DNA of 64,000 nt from Methylobacterium sp. E-066 (GTDB lineage: Bacteria; Pseudomonadota; Alphaproteobacteria; Rhizobiales; Beijerinckiaceae): NCBI RefSeq assembly GCF_022829635.1, contig NZ_JAKSYO010000037.1, positions 1-64,000 on the forward strand, read 5' to 3'. The stretch's first letter is position 1. Each line of letters begins with the position of its first letter. This document shows positions 52,347-63,798 of this stretch, one piece after another. A program made the position numbers and the translations under genes. The notes beneath the pieces are model-generated. The model did not search any database and was not told where the DNA came from. It saw only the letters and a program-made list of their open reading frames with translations.

Positions 52347-53876
52347 CTACTGAGCGACAGCGATTTCGCCGGAATCGATGTTGCCGTCGGGCATGACGTA
52401 GACGCCGGAGAGCCGCGCGGAGGTCGCGTAGAGATTCTGCTCGGTGACCAGCGGCGCCCAGGGCGCGTCCTTCATCACGATCTCTTGCGCTTTGGCGTAG
52501 AGCTCCGCCCGCTCCGCGTCGTTCGTCGAGACCAGCGCCTTGGCGAGGAGGGCGTCGAACTCGGCGTTGCTGTAGTAGGCGGTGTTGTTAAGCTTGGGCG
52601 GCCACGCCTCCGTCGCCAGCAGTGGCCGCAGGCCCCAATCGGCCTCGCCGGTGGAGGACGACCAGCCGGCATAGTAGAGGCGGACGCGGGCGGTCTTCGG
52701 ATCCGGCGCGGTCTGCACCCACTCGGTGCGCTGGCCGGGCTCCAGGGCCAGGGTCTGCACCTTGATGCCGACCTGGCCGAGCTGCTGCTGGAGGAACTGG
52801 ATCGCCTTCTGGGCGGTGGTGGTGGTGTAGGCGCTCCAGAGGGTCGCCTCGAAGCCGTTGGCGTAGCCGGCCTCCTTTAGGAGCTGGCGCGCCTTGGCCG
52901 GGTCGTAGGGCCACGGGTCCATCTTGTGGGCGTAGCGCACGCCCTGCGGGACGATGCCCTGCGCGGGGAAGGCGTAGCCCGAGAAGGCGACCTTGGCCAA
53001 CGCCTCCTTGTTGATCGCGTAGTTGATCGCCTGGCGGACGCGCAGGTCGTCGAACGGCTTCTGCAGCACGTTCATGCTGAGATACCGCTCGATGATCGAG
53101 GCGTGCACCTCGATCTTCAGCTTCTTGCTGGCTTCGAGCATCTTGGCCTGCTCGTAGGGCAGCGGGAAGGCGAAGTCGGCCTCGCCGGTCTGCAGCATGG
53201 CGGCGCGGGTGCCGTTCTCGGGCACCGGCTTCCACGTGATGGTGTCGACCTTCGGGAAGCCGGCCAGCCAGTAATCGGCGAACTTCGCGCCCTTGACGTA
53301 ATCGGTCTGCTTCCAGTCGACGAAGGTGAACGGCCCGGTGCCGACCGGGTGAAAGGCGATATCCTTTCCGTACTTCTTCAGGGCTGTGGGCGAGATGATC
53401 GCCGCCGAAGCGTGGGCCAGCGAGTTGATGAACGGCCCGAAGGGCTCCTTCAGGGTGATGCGCAGGCTAGCGGGTGAGAGCACCTCGATCGTCTTGATGC
53501 GGTTGAACTGGTTGTACCGCGCCAGGTGGTTCTCCGGGTCGAGGACGCGGTCGAGGTTGGTCTTGACCGCAGCGGCATCGAACGTCGTGCCGTCGTGGAA
53601 TTTGACGCCCTCGCGCAGCTTGAACGTGTAGACCAGACCGTCGGGCGAGCTCTCGTAGCTCTCGGCCAAGACGTTGCGGACCTTCAGGTCCTTGTCGAAG
53701 CCGAAGAGGCCCTCGTAGAACGACTTGGTGACGGCGGTCGTGAGTGTCGTGTTGGTGTTGTACGGGTCGAGGGTCTCGGGCTGGCCACTGATCGCCAGGA
53801 TCGGGTCGCCCGCCGCGGCGGCGGGCGCGGCCGCCACGGCGAGCAGGCCGGCGGCGAGGAGGAAGCGCTCGAACAT
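52347..53876 (-). CDS. ABC importer peptide-binding protein (GsiB/DppA-like)
   Basis: A 509-residue SBP_bac_5 protein with a Sec signal peptide (FERFLLAAGLLAVAAAPAAA). Core motifs include ETLDPYNTNTTLTT, the FKLREGVKFHDGT segment and HPVGTGPFTFVDW. It is the cognate receptor of the two permeases and double ATPase. ATG at 53876 has gagg seven bases upstream; ATG 53894 is possible. In the E. coli operon of the same layout the receptor binds glutathione, but the ligand here is not determined. Confidence 0.88.
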   Translation of the reverse strand: MFERFLLAAGLLAVAAAPAAAAGDPILAISGQPETLDPYNTNTTLTTAVTKSFYEGLFGFDKDLKVRNVLAESYESSPDGLVYTFKLREGVKFHDGTTFDAAAVKTNLDRVLDPENHLARYNQFNRIKTIEVLSPASLRITLKEPFGPFINSLAHASAAIISPTALKKYGKDIAFHPVGTGPFTFVDWKQTDYVKGAKFADYWLAGFPKVDTITWKPVPENGTRAAMLQTGEADFAFPLPYEQAKMLEASKKLKIEVHASIIERYLSMNVLQKPFDDLRVRQAINYAINKEALAKVAFSGYAFPAQGIVPQGVRYAHKMDPWPYDPAKARQLLKEAGYANGFEATLWSAYTTTTAQKAIQFLQQQLGQVGIKVQTLALEPGQRTEWVQTAPDPKTARVRLYYAGWSSSTGEADWGLRPLLATEAWPPKLNNTAYYSNAEFDALLAKALVSTNDAERAELYAKAQEIVMKDAPWAPLVTEQNLYATSARLSGVYVMPDGNIDSGEIAVAQ

Positions 53877-53925
53877 GGTCAGACCTCGGGGCATGGGACG
53901 ATCCTGCTGGCGGGGATAGGGGGTG

Positions 53926-55839
<1,914 letters not shown>

Positions 55840-55847
55840 GGCGGATC

Positions 55848-56825
55848 TCAGCGCGCGGGAGCTGGGACGCGGCGGGACTCGCCGAAGATCGCGGTGGCCG
55901 GCGCCTCGCCGGGGCGGACGAGGCCGCGATACATGCCCTCGGTGTTGAACGGCATCGCGACACGGCCGCGCGCGTCGACAGCGATCAGTCCGCCGCGGCC
56001 CCCGACCGCCGGGAGCGCGTCCTCGACCACCGCCCGGGCCGCCGCCGCGAGGTCCTGGCCGCCGTAGGCCATGCGCGCGCAGACATCGTGCGCCGCGGCG
56101 ACGCGGATGAAGGCTTCCCCCGTGCCGGTGCAGGAGACGGCGGCGGTCCGGTCGTCCGCGTAGGTGCCCGCGCCGATCAGCGGCGAGTCGCCGATACGGC
56201 CGGGACGCTTGTTGGTCATGCCGCCGGTCGAGGTCAGGGCGGCGAGATGGCCGTCCCGGTCGAGGGCGACGGCGCCCACCGTGCCGAACTTGCGGGTCTC
56301 GTCGAGGGGCCCCGACGCCGTGTCGTGGTCGAGGGCCACCTGCCCGGCGGCCAGTGCCCGGCGGAGCTGGTCGCGGCGGGCCTCCGTCGAGAAGAAATCC
56401 GGTTCGACCATCTCCAGACCGTGCTGCCGCGCGAAGGCCTCGGCGCCGGCCCCGGCCATCAGGACGTGCTCGCCCGCCTCCATCACTGCGCGGGCGGCGC
56501 GGCCGGGCCGGCGGACCCGTGCGACCCCCGCGACGGCACCGGCCCGCAGGGTGGCGCCGTCCATGATCGCGGCGTCGAGTTCGTGGGTCTCGGCGCTGGT
56601 GAAGACAGCGCCGTGGCCGGCATTGAAGAGCGGGCACTCCTCCAGGAGGTCGACGGCGCGGCTCACGACGTCGAGGGCGCTGCCGCCGGCGGCGAGGCAG
56701 GCCGCTCCGGCCGCCAGGATCTCGGCGAGGGCCGCGTGATAGCGCGCCTCGCCGCGATCGGCCTGGCCCGACGCGATCGTCCCAGCGCCGCCGTGGATCA
56801 CGAGTACGGGGCGGTGGTCGCTCAT
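55848..56825 (-). CDS. Isoaspartyl peptidase/L-asparaginase (IaaA-like, Ntn hydrolase)
   Basis: A 325-residue plant-type asparaginase. [10 protein letters not shown] at the N-terminus and [14 protein letters not shown] are conserved. The autoprocessing site is before T182 in [11 protein letters not shown], which becomes the catalytic N-terminal threonine. [19 protein letters not shown] forms the substrate pocket. The enzyme would cleave beta-aspartyl dipeptides or asparagine. Its position just before a GsiA-like ATPase is the same as in E. coli iaaA-gsiABCD. Its ATG overlaps the regulator stop (ATGA, 56822-56825). Confidence 0.9.
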   Translation of the reverse strand: MSDHRPVLVIHGGAGTIASGQADRGEARYHAALAEILAAGAACLAAGGSALDVVSRAVDLLEECPLFNAGHGAVFTSAETHELDAAIMDGATLRAGAVAGVARVRRPGRAARAVMEAGEHVLMAGAGAEAFARQHGLEMVEPDFFSTEARRDQLRRALAAGQVALDHDTASGPLDETRKFGTVGAVALDRDGHLAALTSTGGMTNKRPGRIGDSPLIGAGTYADDRTAAVSCTGTGEAFIRVAAAHDVCARMAYGGQDLAAAARAVVEDALPAVGGRGGLIAVDARGRVAMPFNTEGMYRGLVRPGEAPATAIFGESRRVPAPAR

Positions 56826-57760
56826 GGAACGGTTCCCGGGGGCGGGGTGTCGGGCAGGTCGTCGGCTCCGCCCTGCGGTGGCCAGGCGGCGTAGTCGCGG
56901 TCGAGCCAGGGCAGGACGGCTTCCGTCACCCGCGTCGCGGCCGGGACGAGATCCACGGTGGCGTGGGCGAAGGCGCTCGCCAGGGCCTCGACGAGGGCCG
57001 TCAGGCTGGCATCTGAGGCGGCAAAGTAGTGGCAGTCAGTCTGCGCGTAGAGCGCGATCGTAGCGGTGGCGACGAGGGGCGAGTGCGGTCCGTCGGTCAG
57101 CGCCAGGACCGCGGCGCCGTGCTTCCGGGCGATCTCGGCCAGCCGCACCGTGTCGGCGAAGTACCGCGGGGTTGCGAGCGCGATGACGAGGTCGTCGGTC
57201 GTCAGCCGGCGCAGAGTCCGGGCGGCGAAGCCGGGCCCCTCCAGGGTTGCCAGCAGGTGGACGTCCTCTCGGTTGACGTCGAGGTTGCGCGCCAGGATAC
57301 CGGCCGGCCAGCTGCTGCTGCCCAGCCCGACAATGTAGACCCGTCGGGCCCGGCGGATCGCCTCGACGGCCTGCGCACAGGTCTGGCCGTCGAGCCCGCG
57401 GCGTGTCGCTTCAATGTTGCGGACGATGTCGGCCAAGGCTCCGTCGAGGATGCCGGACGCGGTAGCGGTTTGATCTCGGCCGCCGCGCAGCTTCTCGACC
57501 GGTGCGAGCGCCTTCTCATAGCCGAGGACGAGAGCCGCGCGGAACTTTGCGTAGCCCTCATAGCCCACAGCGCGAGCAAACCGATTAGCGGTGGCGACCG
57601 AGACGCCAACCAAGTCTGCAAGCTCATTCACGGGCAGGGTCGCAGCGCGCAACGGATGATCAAGGACGAAGCGGGCGACCTCTCGGTGAGCGGAGCTAAG
57701 CGCCGGAAATGCTTGCGCAATCCGCTGCGCGACAGACAGCTCCTCATGGTCTGATGCCAC
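56822..57760 (-). CDS. MurR/RpiR-family transcriptional regulator
   Basis: A 312-residue regulator. An RpiR-type HTH occupies about residues 5-80 ([20 protein letters not shown]), and a SIS domain lies at about 130-260 ([20 protein letters not shown], then [14 protein letters not shown]). SIS domains bind phosphosugars or related ligands, but members also control amino acid and peptide genes. I prefer GTG at 57760, with ggag five bases upstream, to a TTG at 57778. It is the first gene of the operon and overlaps the peptidase gene by ATGA. An imperfect palindrome directly upstream may be its operator. Confidence 0.86.
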   Translation of the reverse strand: MASDHEELSVAQRIAQAFPALSSAHREVARFVLDHPLRAATLPVNELADLVGVSVATANRFARAVGYEGYAKFRAALVLGYEKALAPVEKLRGGRDQTATASGILDGALADIVRNIEATRRGLDGQTCAQAVEAIRRARRVYIVGLGSSSWPAGILARNLDVNREDVHLLATLEGPGFAARTLRRLTTDDLVIALATPRYFADTVRLAEIARKHGAAVLALTDGPHSPLVATATIALYAQTDCHYFAASDASLTALVEALASAFAHATVDLVPAATRVTEAVLPWLDRDYAAWPPQGGADDLPDTPPPGTVP

Positions 57761-57773
57761 GACGCTCCAGCCG

Positions 57774-57815
57774 ATCAAAAATTCTCACTAGTGGTCAGTC
57801 TGAGAGTTTTTTCGA
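57774..57815. promoter_or_regulatory. Imperfect palindrome upstream of the RpiR gene, possible operator
   Basis: aaaaattctca (57777-57787) is mirrored by tgagagtttttt (57801-57812) with one mismatch, around a 13-base centre, with flanking gatc/cgatc words on both sides. It lies 17 bp upstream of the proposed GTG start in an otherwise GC-rich region. RpiR proteins bind AT-rich dyads, so autoregulation of the operon is a reasonable inference. Confidence 0.5.
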
Positions 57816-58073
57816 TCACCGGCAAGCGCTTCGATGCTTATTTTCGCGGCACGAGTTGCACAAATCGCTGAACTCCCCAGACGAATCGGGTCATCCTACT
57901 CCTGATCAGGTGCGGATCCCCGTTCACGGCACCTGCGTTGGCCGACGGCTGCAGTTCCATTCCAACTGTCTGGGGCTGATCCTGCGTGCGGAAGTGGCGG
58001 AGGCTCGCTGCAGGCACAATGGCGACCGGTGAGCCGATCTACGCCGATGTCTGCTTCGGAGATGCCGGCTGAC

Positions 58074-58215
58074 GCCACTGAATGGCCAAGATGGGCGCAG
58101 AACCGAACGACCGCTTTCGCGCGGTTCGGCGATCCGGCATGGCGTAGTCTGGACGACTGCGGCCCGTCTGCTTCCTGCTGGGCGACCGATTAAGCGGCCG
58201 TGTCCGCTTTATCGT
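58074..58215. repeat. Dispersed intergenic repeat, copy 10 (long form)
   Basis: ctgaatggccaagatgggcgc (58078-58098), ccgaacgaccgctttcgcgc, then ccggcatggcgtagtctgg (58134-58152), and gtctgcttcctg with agcggccgtgtccgctt. It links the left-block words (as at 42551 and 62956) to the right-block words (as at 17640). The rest of 57816-58258 holds no supported gene. Confidence 0.6.
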
Positions 58216-58258
58216 CCTTAGTAGGTCTTACGAACACCACGATCCTCTGGCGCAGCCT

Positions 58259-59188
58259 TCACGGCCGTAGGACCGCAAAAGCATCCGTGAGCGTTTGACG
58301 CCACCAGCTGTGCCCAGGATCGTGTTGGAAACGGGGGTGCCACCATAGATAGGCATCGCTCGACGGCAGGATGATCGGCGGCTCTTTGATCTCGACTTCG
58401 TGCCGCGACGCGCGATCGGTGATCGCCTTCGGCAAGGTCGCGATGAGGTCTGTAGCCGCGACCATCCAGATCGCGGCCGGGAAACTCGGCACCGTCATGG
58501 CGACGCGTCGGCGCCGCCCGACTGCCGCCAGAGCCGCATCGACGATGCCCGTGTTGCCACCCGTGGTGCTGACGAGCACATGCGGCAGGGCTGCATAGGT
58601 ATCGAGGTCGAGATCGACCGCTAACGCAGGATGACCGCGCCGCACCACGCAGCGAAACGGCTCGGAGATGACGCGCGCGCGCATCAACGCGCGATCCAGC
58701 GCCAGTTGGTGCTCCACCTCCGCGCCGGCCAGGACGAGATCCAGCCGGCCGCTGGCGAGGTCCTCCGCGAGCCCTGGGCCGATCGACCTCACCTGAAAAT
58801 CCAGGCCGGGCGCTTCGCGTCTGATCCGTCCGAAGAGATCGGGCAACACCGTGAACTGCGGGTGATCCGGCGTCGCAAGCGTGAAGCACCGCGTCGATTG
58901 CGCGGGATCGAAGGCGGCCTGCCGGCCGAGCACGCGTTCCAGCTCTGCCAGTCCAAGCGACAGGCCGGGGCGCAGCGCCAATGCCCGGGGTGTTGGGCTG
59001 AGCGCGTTACCGGTCCGGACCAGCAGCGGATCGCCGAACCGGGCCCGTAGGGCGCGCAGCGAGTGGCTGACCGCAGACTGCGTGAGACCGAGGGCGCTTG
59101 CTGCCCGCGTCACACTGAGATGATCTAGGAGTGCATCGAGCACCAGAAACAGGCGGAGATCGCGCTCGGACACATGACGTGAACTCAT
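58259..59188 (-). CDS. LysR-family transcriptional regulator (NahR-like subgroup)
   Basis: A 309-residue regulator beginning SERDLRLFLVLDALLDHLSV, with HTH AASALGLTQSAVSHSLRALR and FGDPLLVRTGNALSPTPRA, then a complete co-inducer domain with CVVRRGHPAL. It is divergent from the cupin gene at 59268 across 79 bp and likely regulates it, perhaps also the SDR gene that follows. The effector is unknown. Confidence 0.87.
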   Translation of the reverse strand: MSSRHVSERDLRLFLVLDALLDHLSVTRAASALGLTQSAVSHSLRALRARFGDPLLVRTGNALSPTPRALALRPGLSLGLAELERVLGRQAAFDPAQSTRCFTLATPDHPQFTVLPDLFGRIRREAPGLDFQVRSIGPGLAEDLASGRLDLVLAGAEVEHQLALDRALMRARVISEPFRCVVRRGHPALAVDLDLDTYAALPHVLVSTTGGNTGIVDAALAAVGRRRRVAMTVPSFPAAIWMVAATDLIATLPKAITDRASRHEVEIKEPPIILPSSDAYLWWHPRFQHDPGHSWWRQTLTDAFAVLRP

Positions 59189-59267
59189 GCAGACATGAGA
59201 GCAGCGAAGCTCGCTTCATGTCCAGGGCCGGCCTACACCCCGCGTCCTACCATTGGGGATCGCGCCG

Positions 59268-59714
59268 ATGCGCCAGAATGAAACCATCGCCTTTGCAGGG
59301 ACGCTCGTCGACATCCTGGTGGCCGGCGAGGAAACCGGCCGCCAGTTCTCGCTGCTGCGCATCACCAACCCACCGGGCGTTTGGACGCCTCCGCACCGGC
59401 ACCTGCACGAGGAGGAGACCATCTATGTCCTGTCCGGGCAGGTTCAGGTCTGGACCGAGGGCGAGACCCGCTCGTTATCGGCCGGAGAGGTCGTGATCCT
59501 TCCTCGCGGCCAAGCTCATCGGCTAGGGAACGCCGGCCCTGAGACAGCCCGGGCCCTGGTATTCTGCACTCCGTCCGGCTTCGAGCAGTTCGTCCGCGAG
59601 GCTGGCCAAGCTACGGGTGCCTTGGCGTCTGCTCAGGCGCCCGATGCGGAAGCACTGGCGCTACTCGCCAGCCTGTCCTCACGCTTCGGCATCGAGCTTC
59701 TGCCGTCAGGCTGA
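59268..59714 (+). CDS. Cupin-domain protein
   Basis: A 148-residue single cupin. Motif 1 is in TPPHRHLHEEETIYVLSG (H, H and E metal ligands), and motif 2 is in GEVVILPRGQAHRLGN. Such small cupins act as metal-dependent isomerases, dioxygenases or binding proteins. ATG at 59268 (MRQNETIAF) is the likely start. It is divergent from the LysR gene and 197 bp upstream of an SDR in the same direction. Confidence 0.83.
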   Translation: MRQNETIAFAGTLVDILVAGEETGRQFSLLRITNPPGVWTPPHRHLHEEETIYVLSGQVQVWTEGETRSLSAGEVVILPRGQAHRLGNAGPETARALVFCTPSGFEQFVREAGQATGALASAQAPDAEALALLASLSSRFGIELLPSG

Positions 59715-59911
59715 GCAGGCACCAGGAACGAAGTGGCCGGTGCCTCGTCAGCCCTATCGAAACGCCGACGGGGCGCCATCCTTCAAGAGCTCCAGCCCAT
59801 ACTTCTCGTTTCCGCTGATTGAGGGCTGTCTGGCAACGAACAGCACGCTGATCAGCCCAGGCTGATGTCGGCCCACGCGGCGCTGTTGCAAATCACAGAG
59901 AGGATCTCGGA

Positions 59912-60679
59912 ATGGATCTTTATCTCAGAGGCAAGCGTGCACTCGTCACGGGCGGTTCGAAGGGCATCGGTCTGGCCACCGCCGCCCTTCTTGCCGAGGA
60001 AGGCTGCGACCTCGTCCTGGTCGCTCGTGACCCTGCTGGCCTCACGCGCGCTGCGCAGGCCCAAGCCCGTCATGGCGTGGAGGTTCAGACCATCGCCGCG
60101 GACCTGTCGCGCACCGCCGAGCATGCGCGCGTCGTCCACGAGGTTGGGGGCATCGACATCCTCGTCAACAATGCCGGCGCCATCCCGCCCGGCGACCTCC
60201 TGTCCCTGGATGCGGCGACATGGCGATCCGCCTGGGACCTGAAGGTCTTCGGCTACATCGATCTCACCCGGGCTTTCTACCCGACGCTCAAGGAGCGCGG
60301 AGGCGTCGTCGTCAACGTCATCGGCTCGGCAGGTGAGCGTGCCGAGCCCAACTGCATCGCGGGTAGTAGCGGAAACGCGGCCCTGATGGCGTTCACGCGA
60401 GCCCTCGGAGCGCGATCCCCGCGCGACGGCGTGCGTGTCGTGGGCATAAATCCAGGTCCGGTTGCGACCGATCGCATCGAGATGCTTCTTCGCGCCAAGG
60501 CCGAACGGACGACAGGCAATGCGGAACGCTGGCAGGATGCGTTCAAGGACTCCGCATTCGGGCGTGCGGCCAAGCCCGAAGAGATCGCCGCCGCGGTGGC
60601 CTTCCTAGCCTCTCGGCGGTCCGGCTACACGTCCGGCGTCATCTTGACGATGGACGATCCCGGACGTCCCCCATTCTGA
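59912..60679 (+). CDS. SDR-family protein lacking the canonical YxxxK
   Basis: A 255-residue short-chain dehydrogenase relative. The cofactor motif ALVTGGSKGIGLATA and the structural VNNAGA are intact. In the catalytic region, VVNVIGSAGERAEPN is followed by CIAGSSGNAALMAFTRALG, where the usual Tyr and Lys of YxxxK are not found (Cys and Ser at about those places). A subfamily with similar GNAALMAFTRALG sequence exists, so this is probably a real lineage with altered chemistry and not a mutated copy. The substrate is unknown; it may be cotranscribed with the cupin gene. Confidence 0.82.
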   Translation: MDLYLRGKRALVTGGSKGIGLATAALLAEEGCDLVLVARDPAGLTRAAQAQARHGVEVQTIAADLSRTAEHARVVHEVGGIDILVNNAGAIPPGDLLSLDAATWRSAWDLKVFGYIDLTRAFYPTLKERGGVVVNVIGSAGERAEPNCIAGSSGNAALMAFTRALGARSPRDGVRVVGINPGPVATDRIEMLLRAKAERTTGNAERWQDAFKDSAFGRAAKPEEIAAAVAFLASRRSGYTSGVILTMDDPGRPPF

Positions 60680-61100
60680 ACAACTTGGGTTTCTGGGCGC
60701 GTGGATCAACCACGCCCAGGGGCGCGTCCGACGGCCGTCGGGACCTCCTCAACGTTTGGATCTGCGCCAAAGGAGCCGGGATCGTGGTCCGACAGCCGCC
60801 CTTGATCGAGCCGCCGGTTCAGCTCGTCGGGCGTTGACTACAGCACCGCCAAGCGCATTGACCGAAGTAAGGCTTCGGGCTTCGGCATCGCACGTCGTGC
60901 CTGCTGGCGCGAATTCCGCCGCCCCGCATCAGGAGCTGCGGGCCAGCCAATACAGTCCGGGGTATTGCCGAAGCACCGGTCCGCGCGAACCGTACACGAA
61001 GTCCGGTCGCGATTGTAAGCCCGAACCGATCAAGATCCAGGCGACTGCTCCCAGCGAGCCAAAGCCCGCCCGGAGCCGCGATCGATCGGGAGACGAAGGT
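60680..61100. other. 421-bp gap without a supported gene
   Basis: Two convergent SDR genes flank this gap. A weak hairpin (gcgtgg/ccacgc, about 60698-60714) lies just after the left gene. On the minus strand a short frame reading AWILIGSGLQSRPDFVYG ends near 60940 but has no clear start and no family that I know. Confidence 0.4.
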
Positions 61101-61847
61101 TCAGAACTGGGACAAACCGCCGTCGACCACGATTTCCGCCCCCGTCATGTAGGAGCTGTCGTCACTCGCCAGGAACAGGGCGGCCCGCGAGACCTCGTCG
61201 GCCTCGCCGAAGCGTTGCAGGGGGACCTGTCCCTCGACGCCTTCGGCAAATGCCTTCAGCTCCTGTTCGCTCAAGCCAAGCTTACTGGCGAACGGCGTGC
61301 TGATTGGCCCGGGGCTCACGGCGTTGATCCGGATGCCGCGCGGCGCGAGCTCAGCGCCGAGCGTCCGAGTCAGCGAGCGCACGGCCGCCTTGCTGGCCGA
61401 TAGGATCGACAGACCCGGCGTGCCCTTCGTGTTCAGGAAGGAGGTGGTGAACACGACGCTGCCGCCCTTGCTCATTAGCGGCACCGCTTTCTGGATGGTG
61501 AAGAACACTCCCTTGAAGTTGACCTCGAACTGCTCGTCCAAGTCGACCTCGGTCACAGCTTCCAGCGGTGCGGCTCTCCCAAGGCCCGCATTAGCGAACA
61601 AGACGTCGATACGGCCATAGCGCTCCCGCACACCCGCGATGACACGGTCGATGTCGGCGGAACAGCGCAGGTTCGCCGCGATGGCGAGGCAGCCTGTACC
61701 GAGTTGTGCTTCCGCCGCTTTCAGCCGCTTGGGATCGGTGCCGACCACAATGACCTTGGCGCCCTCGCGCCGAAACAGGTCAGCGGCAGCAAGGCCGATG
61801 CCGGACGTGCCGCCAGTGACGAGCACGACCTTATCGTTGAGCTTCAT
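61101..61847 (-). CDS. SDR-family oxidoreductase with the catalytic Tyr replaced
   Basis: A 248-residue classical-length SDR. The cofactor loop is LVTGGTSGIGLAAADLF, and the NAG motif is in LFANAGLGRAAP. The active-site stretch reads FTTSFLNTKGTPGLSILSASK, so the YxxxK motif is LSASK with Leu at the Tyr position, while the Lys and the upstream Ser remain. The C-terminus (YMTGAEIVVDGGLSQF) is typical. Tyr-less activity is doubtful unless another residue serves. It is divergent from a broken LysR gene at 61978, its expected regulator. Confidence 0.86.
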   Translation of the reverse strand: MKLNDKVVLVTGGTSGIGLAAADLFRREGAKVIVVGTDPKRLKAAEAQLGTGCLAIAANLRCSADIDRVIAGVRERYGRIDVLFANAGLGRAAPLEAVTEVDLDEQFEVNFKGVFFTIQKAVPLMSKGGSVVFTTSFLNTKGTPGLSILSASKAAVRSLTRTLGAELAPRGIRINAVSPGPISTPFASKLGLSEQELKAFAEGVEGQVPLQRFGEADEVSRAALFLASDDSSYMTGAEIVVDGGLSQF

Positions 61848-61977
61848 GACTATCCTCCGGACTTTCGAGACACTCGTGAAAGTCGGAGCGCGCGTTCCGT
61901 GGTGAGGAATATGACCCCGGTCGCAGGGCGCCTCAAACGGGATGTTCTCGGCCGCCGGAGTAGATAATATTTAGCGC

Positions 61978-62898
61978 ATGAGAGCTCCAGATCACCTCAA
62001 CGCACTGCGCGCCGTCGAAGCGGCGGCGCGTCACCACAGCTTCGCGCTGGCAGCGCAGGAACTGAACGTGACGCCTGCCGCCGTCGGGCAACTGGTAAGG
62101 CGGCTCTAAGAGAGCCTCGGCGTCGAGCTGTTTCATCGCGCTTAGTCAGGACCAGCCCGGCTTGTCGTGACTGAGAATGCGAAGGCCGCTATCCCAGACC
62201 TTCAAGCGGGGTTTGCCAGCCTGTCGACCGCCATGGCCCGGCTGCGTTCGGCTCGGAAGCGTCGGACCCTGTCGGTGACCGTACCCGGTGCATTCGCCGA
62301 CAAGTGGCTTCTGCACCGCCTTGATGAGTTCAATCGGCGACACTCCGACTGTGAGCTGTTGATCGATACCAGCACCGCCCTGGCGGATTTCGCCAGCCAG
62401 CCCGTGGATGTCGGCATCCGCTACGGGGCCGGGCTGTGGTCGGGGCTGGTGGCGTTTCCCTTCGCTCGCGACGCATTCTTCCCAGTGTGCAGCCCGTGGC
62501 TGCTTGAGGGTCCCCACGCGCTGCGAACGCCTGCCGATCTGCGGCACCACCCTCTCATCCACGACACGTCCATGGCCAACACGGCCGCTTTCCGCACTTG
62601 GCGGGACTGGCACCGCGCGGCCGGGCTGGACACGTCCGAGGGCGAGCGTGGTCTTCGCATCAACGACTCCGCCGCGGCCTACCGCATGGCGATGGCGGGT
62701 CACGGTGTAGCGCTGGGCCGAACAACTCTGGTTGAGCAGGATCTCAAGGATCGCCGTCTGGTCCGCCCGTTCGGGCCCGTCCTCGATTGTGTGTTGGCCT
62801 ACTACGTTGTCTGCCGCCCCCAGGATGTGCAGGACCGGACCATCAACGCGTTTCGTGACTGGCTGATCGGAGAGGCCATGTCGGAAGCGAAGGTCTGA
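61978..62898 (+). pseudogene. GcvA-like LysR regulator with two in-frame stop codons
   Basis: One frame runs for 306 codons from ATG 61978 to 62898, with TAA at 62107 and TAG at 62143 inside the HTH region. Before the first stop it reads HHSFALAAQELNVTPAAVGQ; after it ESLGVELFHRA; after the second ARLVVTENAKAAIPDLQ. The effector domain (GVGIRYGAGLWSGL, then CSPWLLEGP) is uninterrupted and typical of GcvA-like proteins. Translation restarting downstream would give a protein without the DNA-binding domain. It is probably inactive, or the stops are sequence errors. Confidence 0.82.
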
Positions 62899-62949
62899 TC
62901 CGAATCCATCCTGGACCGCTTCGCAGTGTCTGCTTCTGGGATGCTACAA

Positions 62950-63000
62950 AATTCCGCTGAATGGCCAGCATGGGCGCGAAGCGGCCGGTCAAAGCCGAAT
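62950..63000. repeat. Dispersed intergenic repeat, copy 11 (left block)
   Basis: gctgaatggccagcatgggcgc (62956-62977), then gaagcggccggtcaaagccgaa, matches the left blocks at 42551 and 58078. It lies between the LysR pseudogene and the XRE-cupin gene. Confidence 0.5.
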
Positions 63001-63015
63001 CCCGTTTGCGAAGAC

Positions 63016-63663
63016 TCACCGTAGTCGCGTCGCATCGATAACTAGGAAGTACTGGCACACGTCCGTCCCGAGATTGGTGAAAGCGTGACCGGCGTCGGCC
63101 TCAAAATACAGGCTGTCGCCCTCTTCGACCACGACGGCGCGGTCGCCGATCGTGGCGCGGAGGCGTCCCTTCAGCACGAAGATGTATTCCGACACGCCGC
63201 GGCGATGGGCGACGAACTCCCCCGTGGTTGCACCCGGCGGGAGCGTGTTGAGCACCCAGTCGATCCCCCGCCCAGGCAGCACCGGAGAGAGGCAGCGGCG
63301 CAGGAAGCCCGATGCCTCGTCTCGCAGTACCGGCTGGCGGGAGGCAGGGATCAGCAACACCTCCACCTCGGTGGCAGGCGCCATCAGCCGCGAGAAGGTT
63401 ACGCCCAGCGCCTCGGCCAGGCGAGAGAGGATTGCCGTCGACGGCACGGCCTCGCCGCGCTCGATCTTCGAGATCATCGAGCGACTGACGCCCGACACGG
63501 CCGCCAAGGCTTCGAGGGAGAGGTCGCGCTCCCGCCGTCTACGTCGGATCTCCTCGGCGAGCACTTGGATCTGAGAGCGGGCCTCGGCCTCGATTCGAAC
63601 CCGTCGTACCTCTGTCGTGACCGTCATGCGCGCTTCGTCCCGGTCCTCCGTCCGACGCGTCAT
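63016..63663 (-). CDS. XRE-family regulator with C-terminal cupin
   Basis: A 215-residue regulator (or 203 from ATG 63627). The HTH_3 domain at about residues 33-90 reads LSLEALAAVSGVSRSMISKI then ERG. A cupin_2 effector domain fills about 130-205 (HRRGVSEYIFVLKGRL, then EGDSLYFEADAGHAF). PuuR-like members of this class control amine and amino acid catabolism or transport. It is divergent from an MHS-family transporter gene across 135 bp and probably controls it. Confidence 0.86.
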   Translation of the reverse strand: MTRRTEDRDEARMTVTTEVRRVRIEAEARSQIQVLAEEIRRRRRERDLSLEALAAVSGVSRSMISKIERGEAVPSTAILSRLAEALGVTFSRLMAPATEVEVLLIPASRQPVLRDEASGFLRRCLSPVLPGRGIDWVLNTLPPGATTGEFVAHRRGVSEYIFVLKGRLRATIGDRAVVVEEGDSLYFEADAGHAFTNLGTDVCQYFLVIDATRLR

Positions 63664-63798
63664 CCTTGCGCGCCTCGGGGTCGTTGCGGGGTGATTAGCA
63701 CACCGCGCCCGGCGGCGCCCGCACGACCAGCGTCCTGGTTGGCACGCTGCTTGTATCGCGCAGAGTGGAAATTCATCTCGAAAAGTGGATGCCCGCGC

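Noticed and set aside
55840..56637. Possible N-terminal extension making the fused ATPase about 900 residues
   Set aside because: The extra part is the shadow of the isoaspartyl peptidase gene in another frame; ABC homology begins just after ATG 55839.
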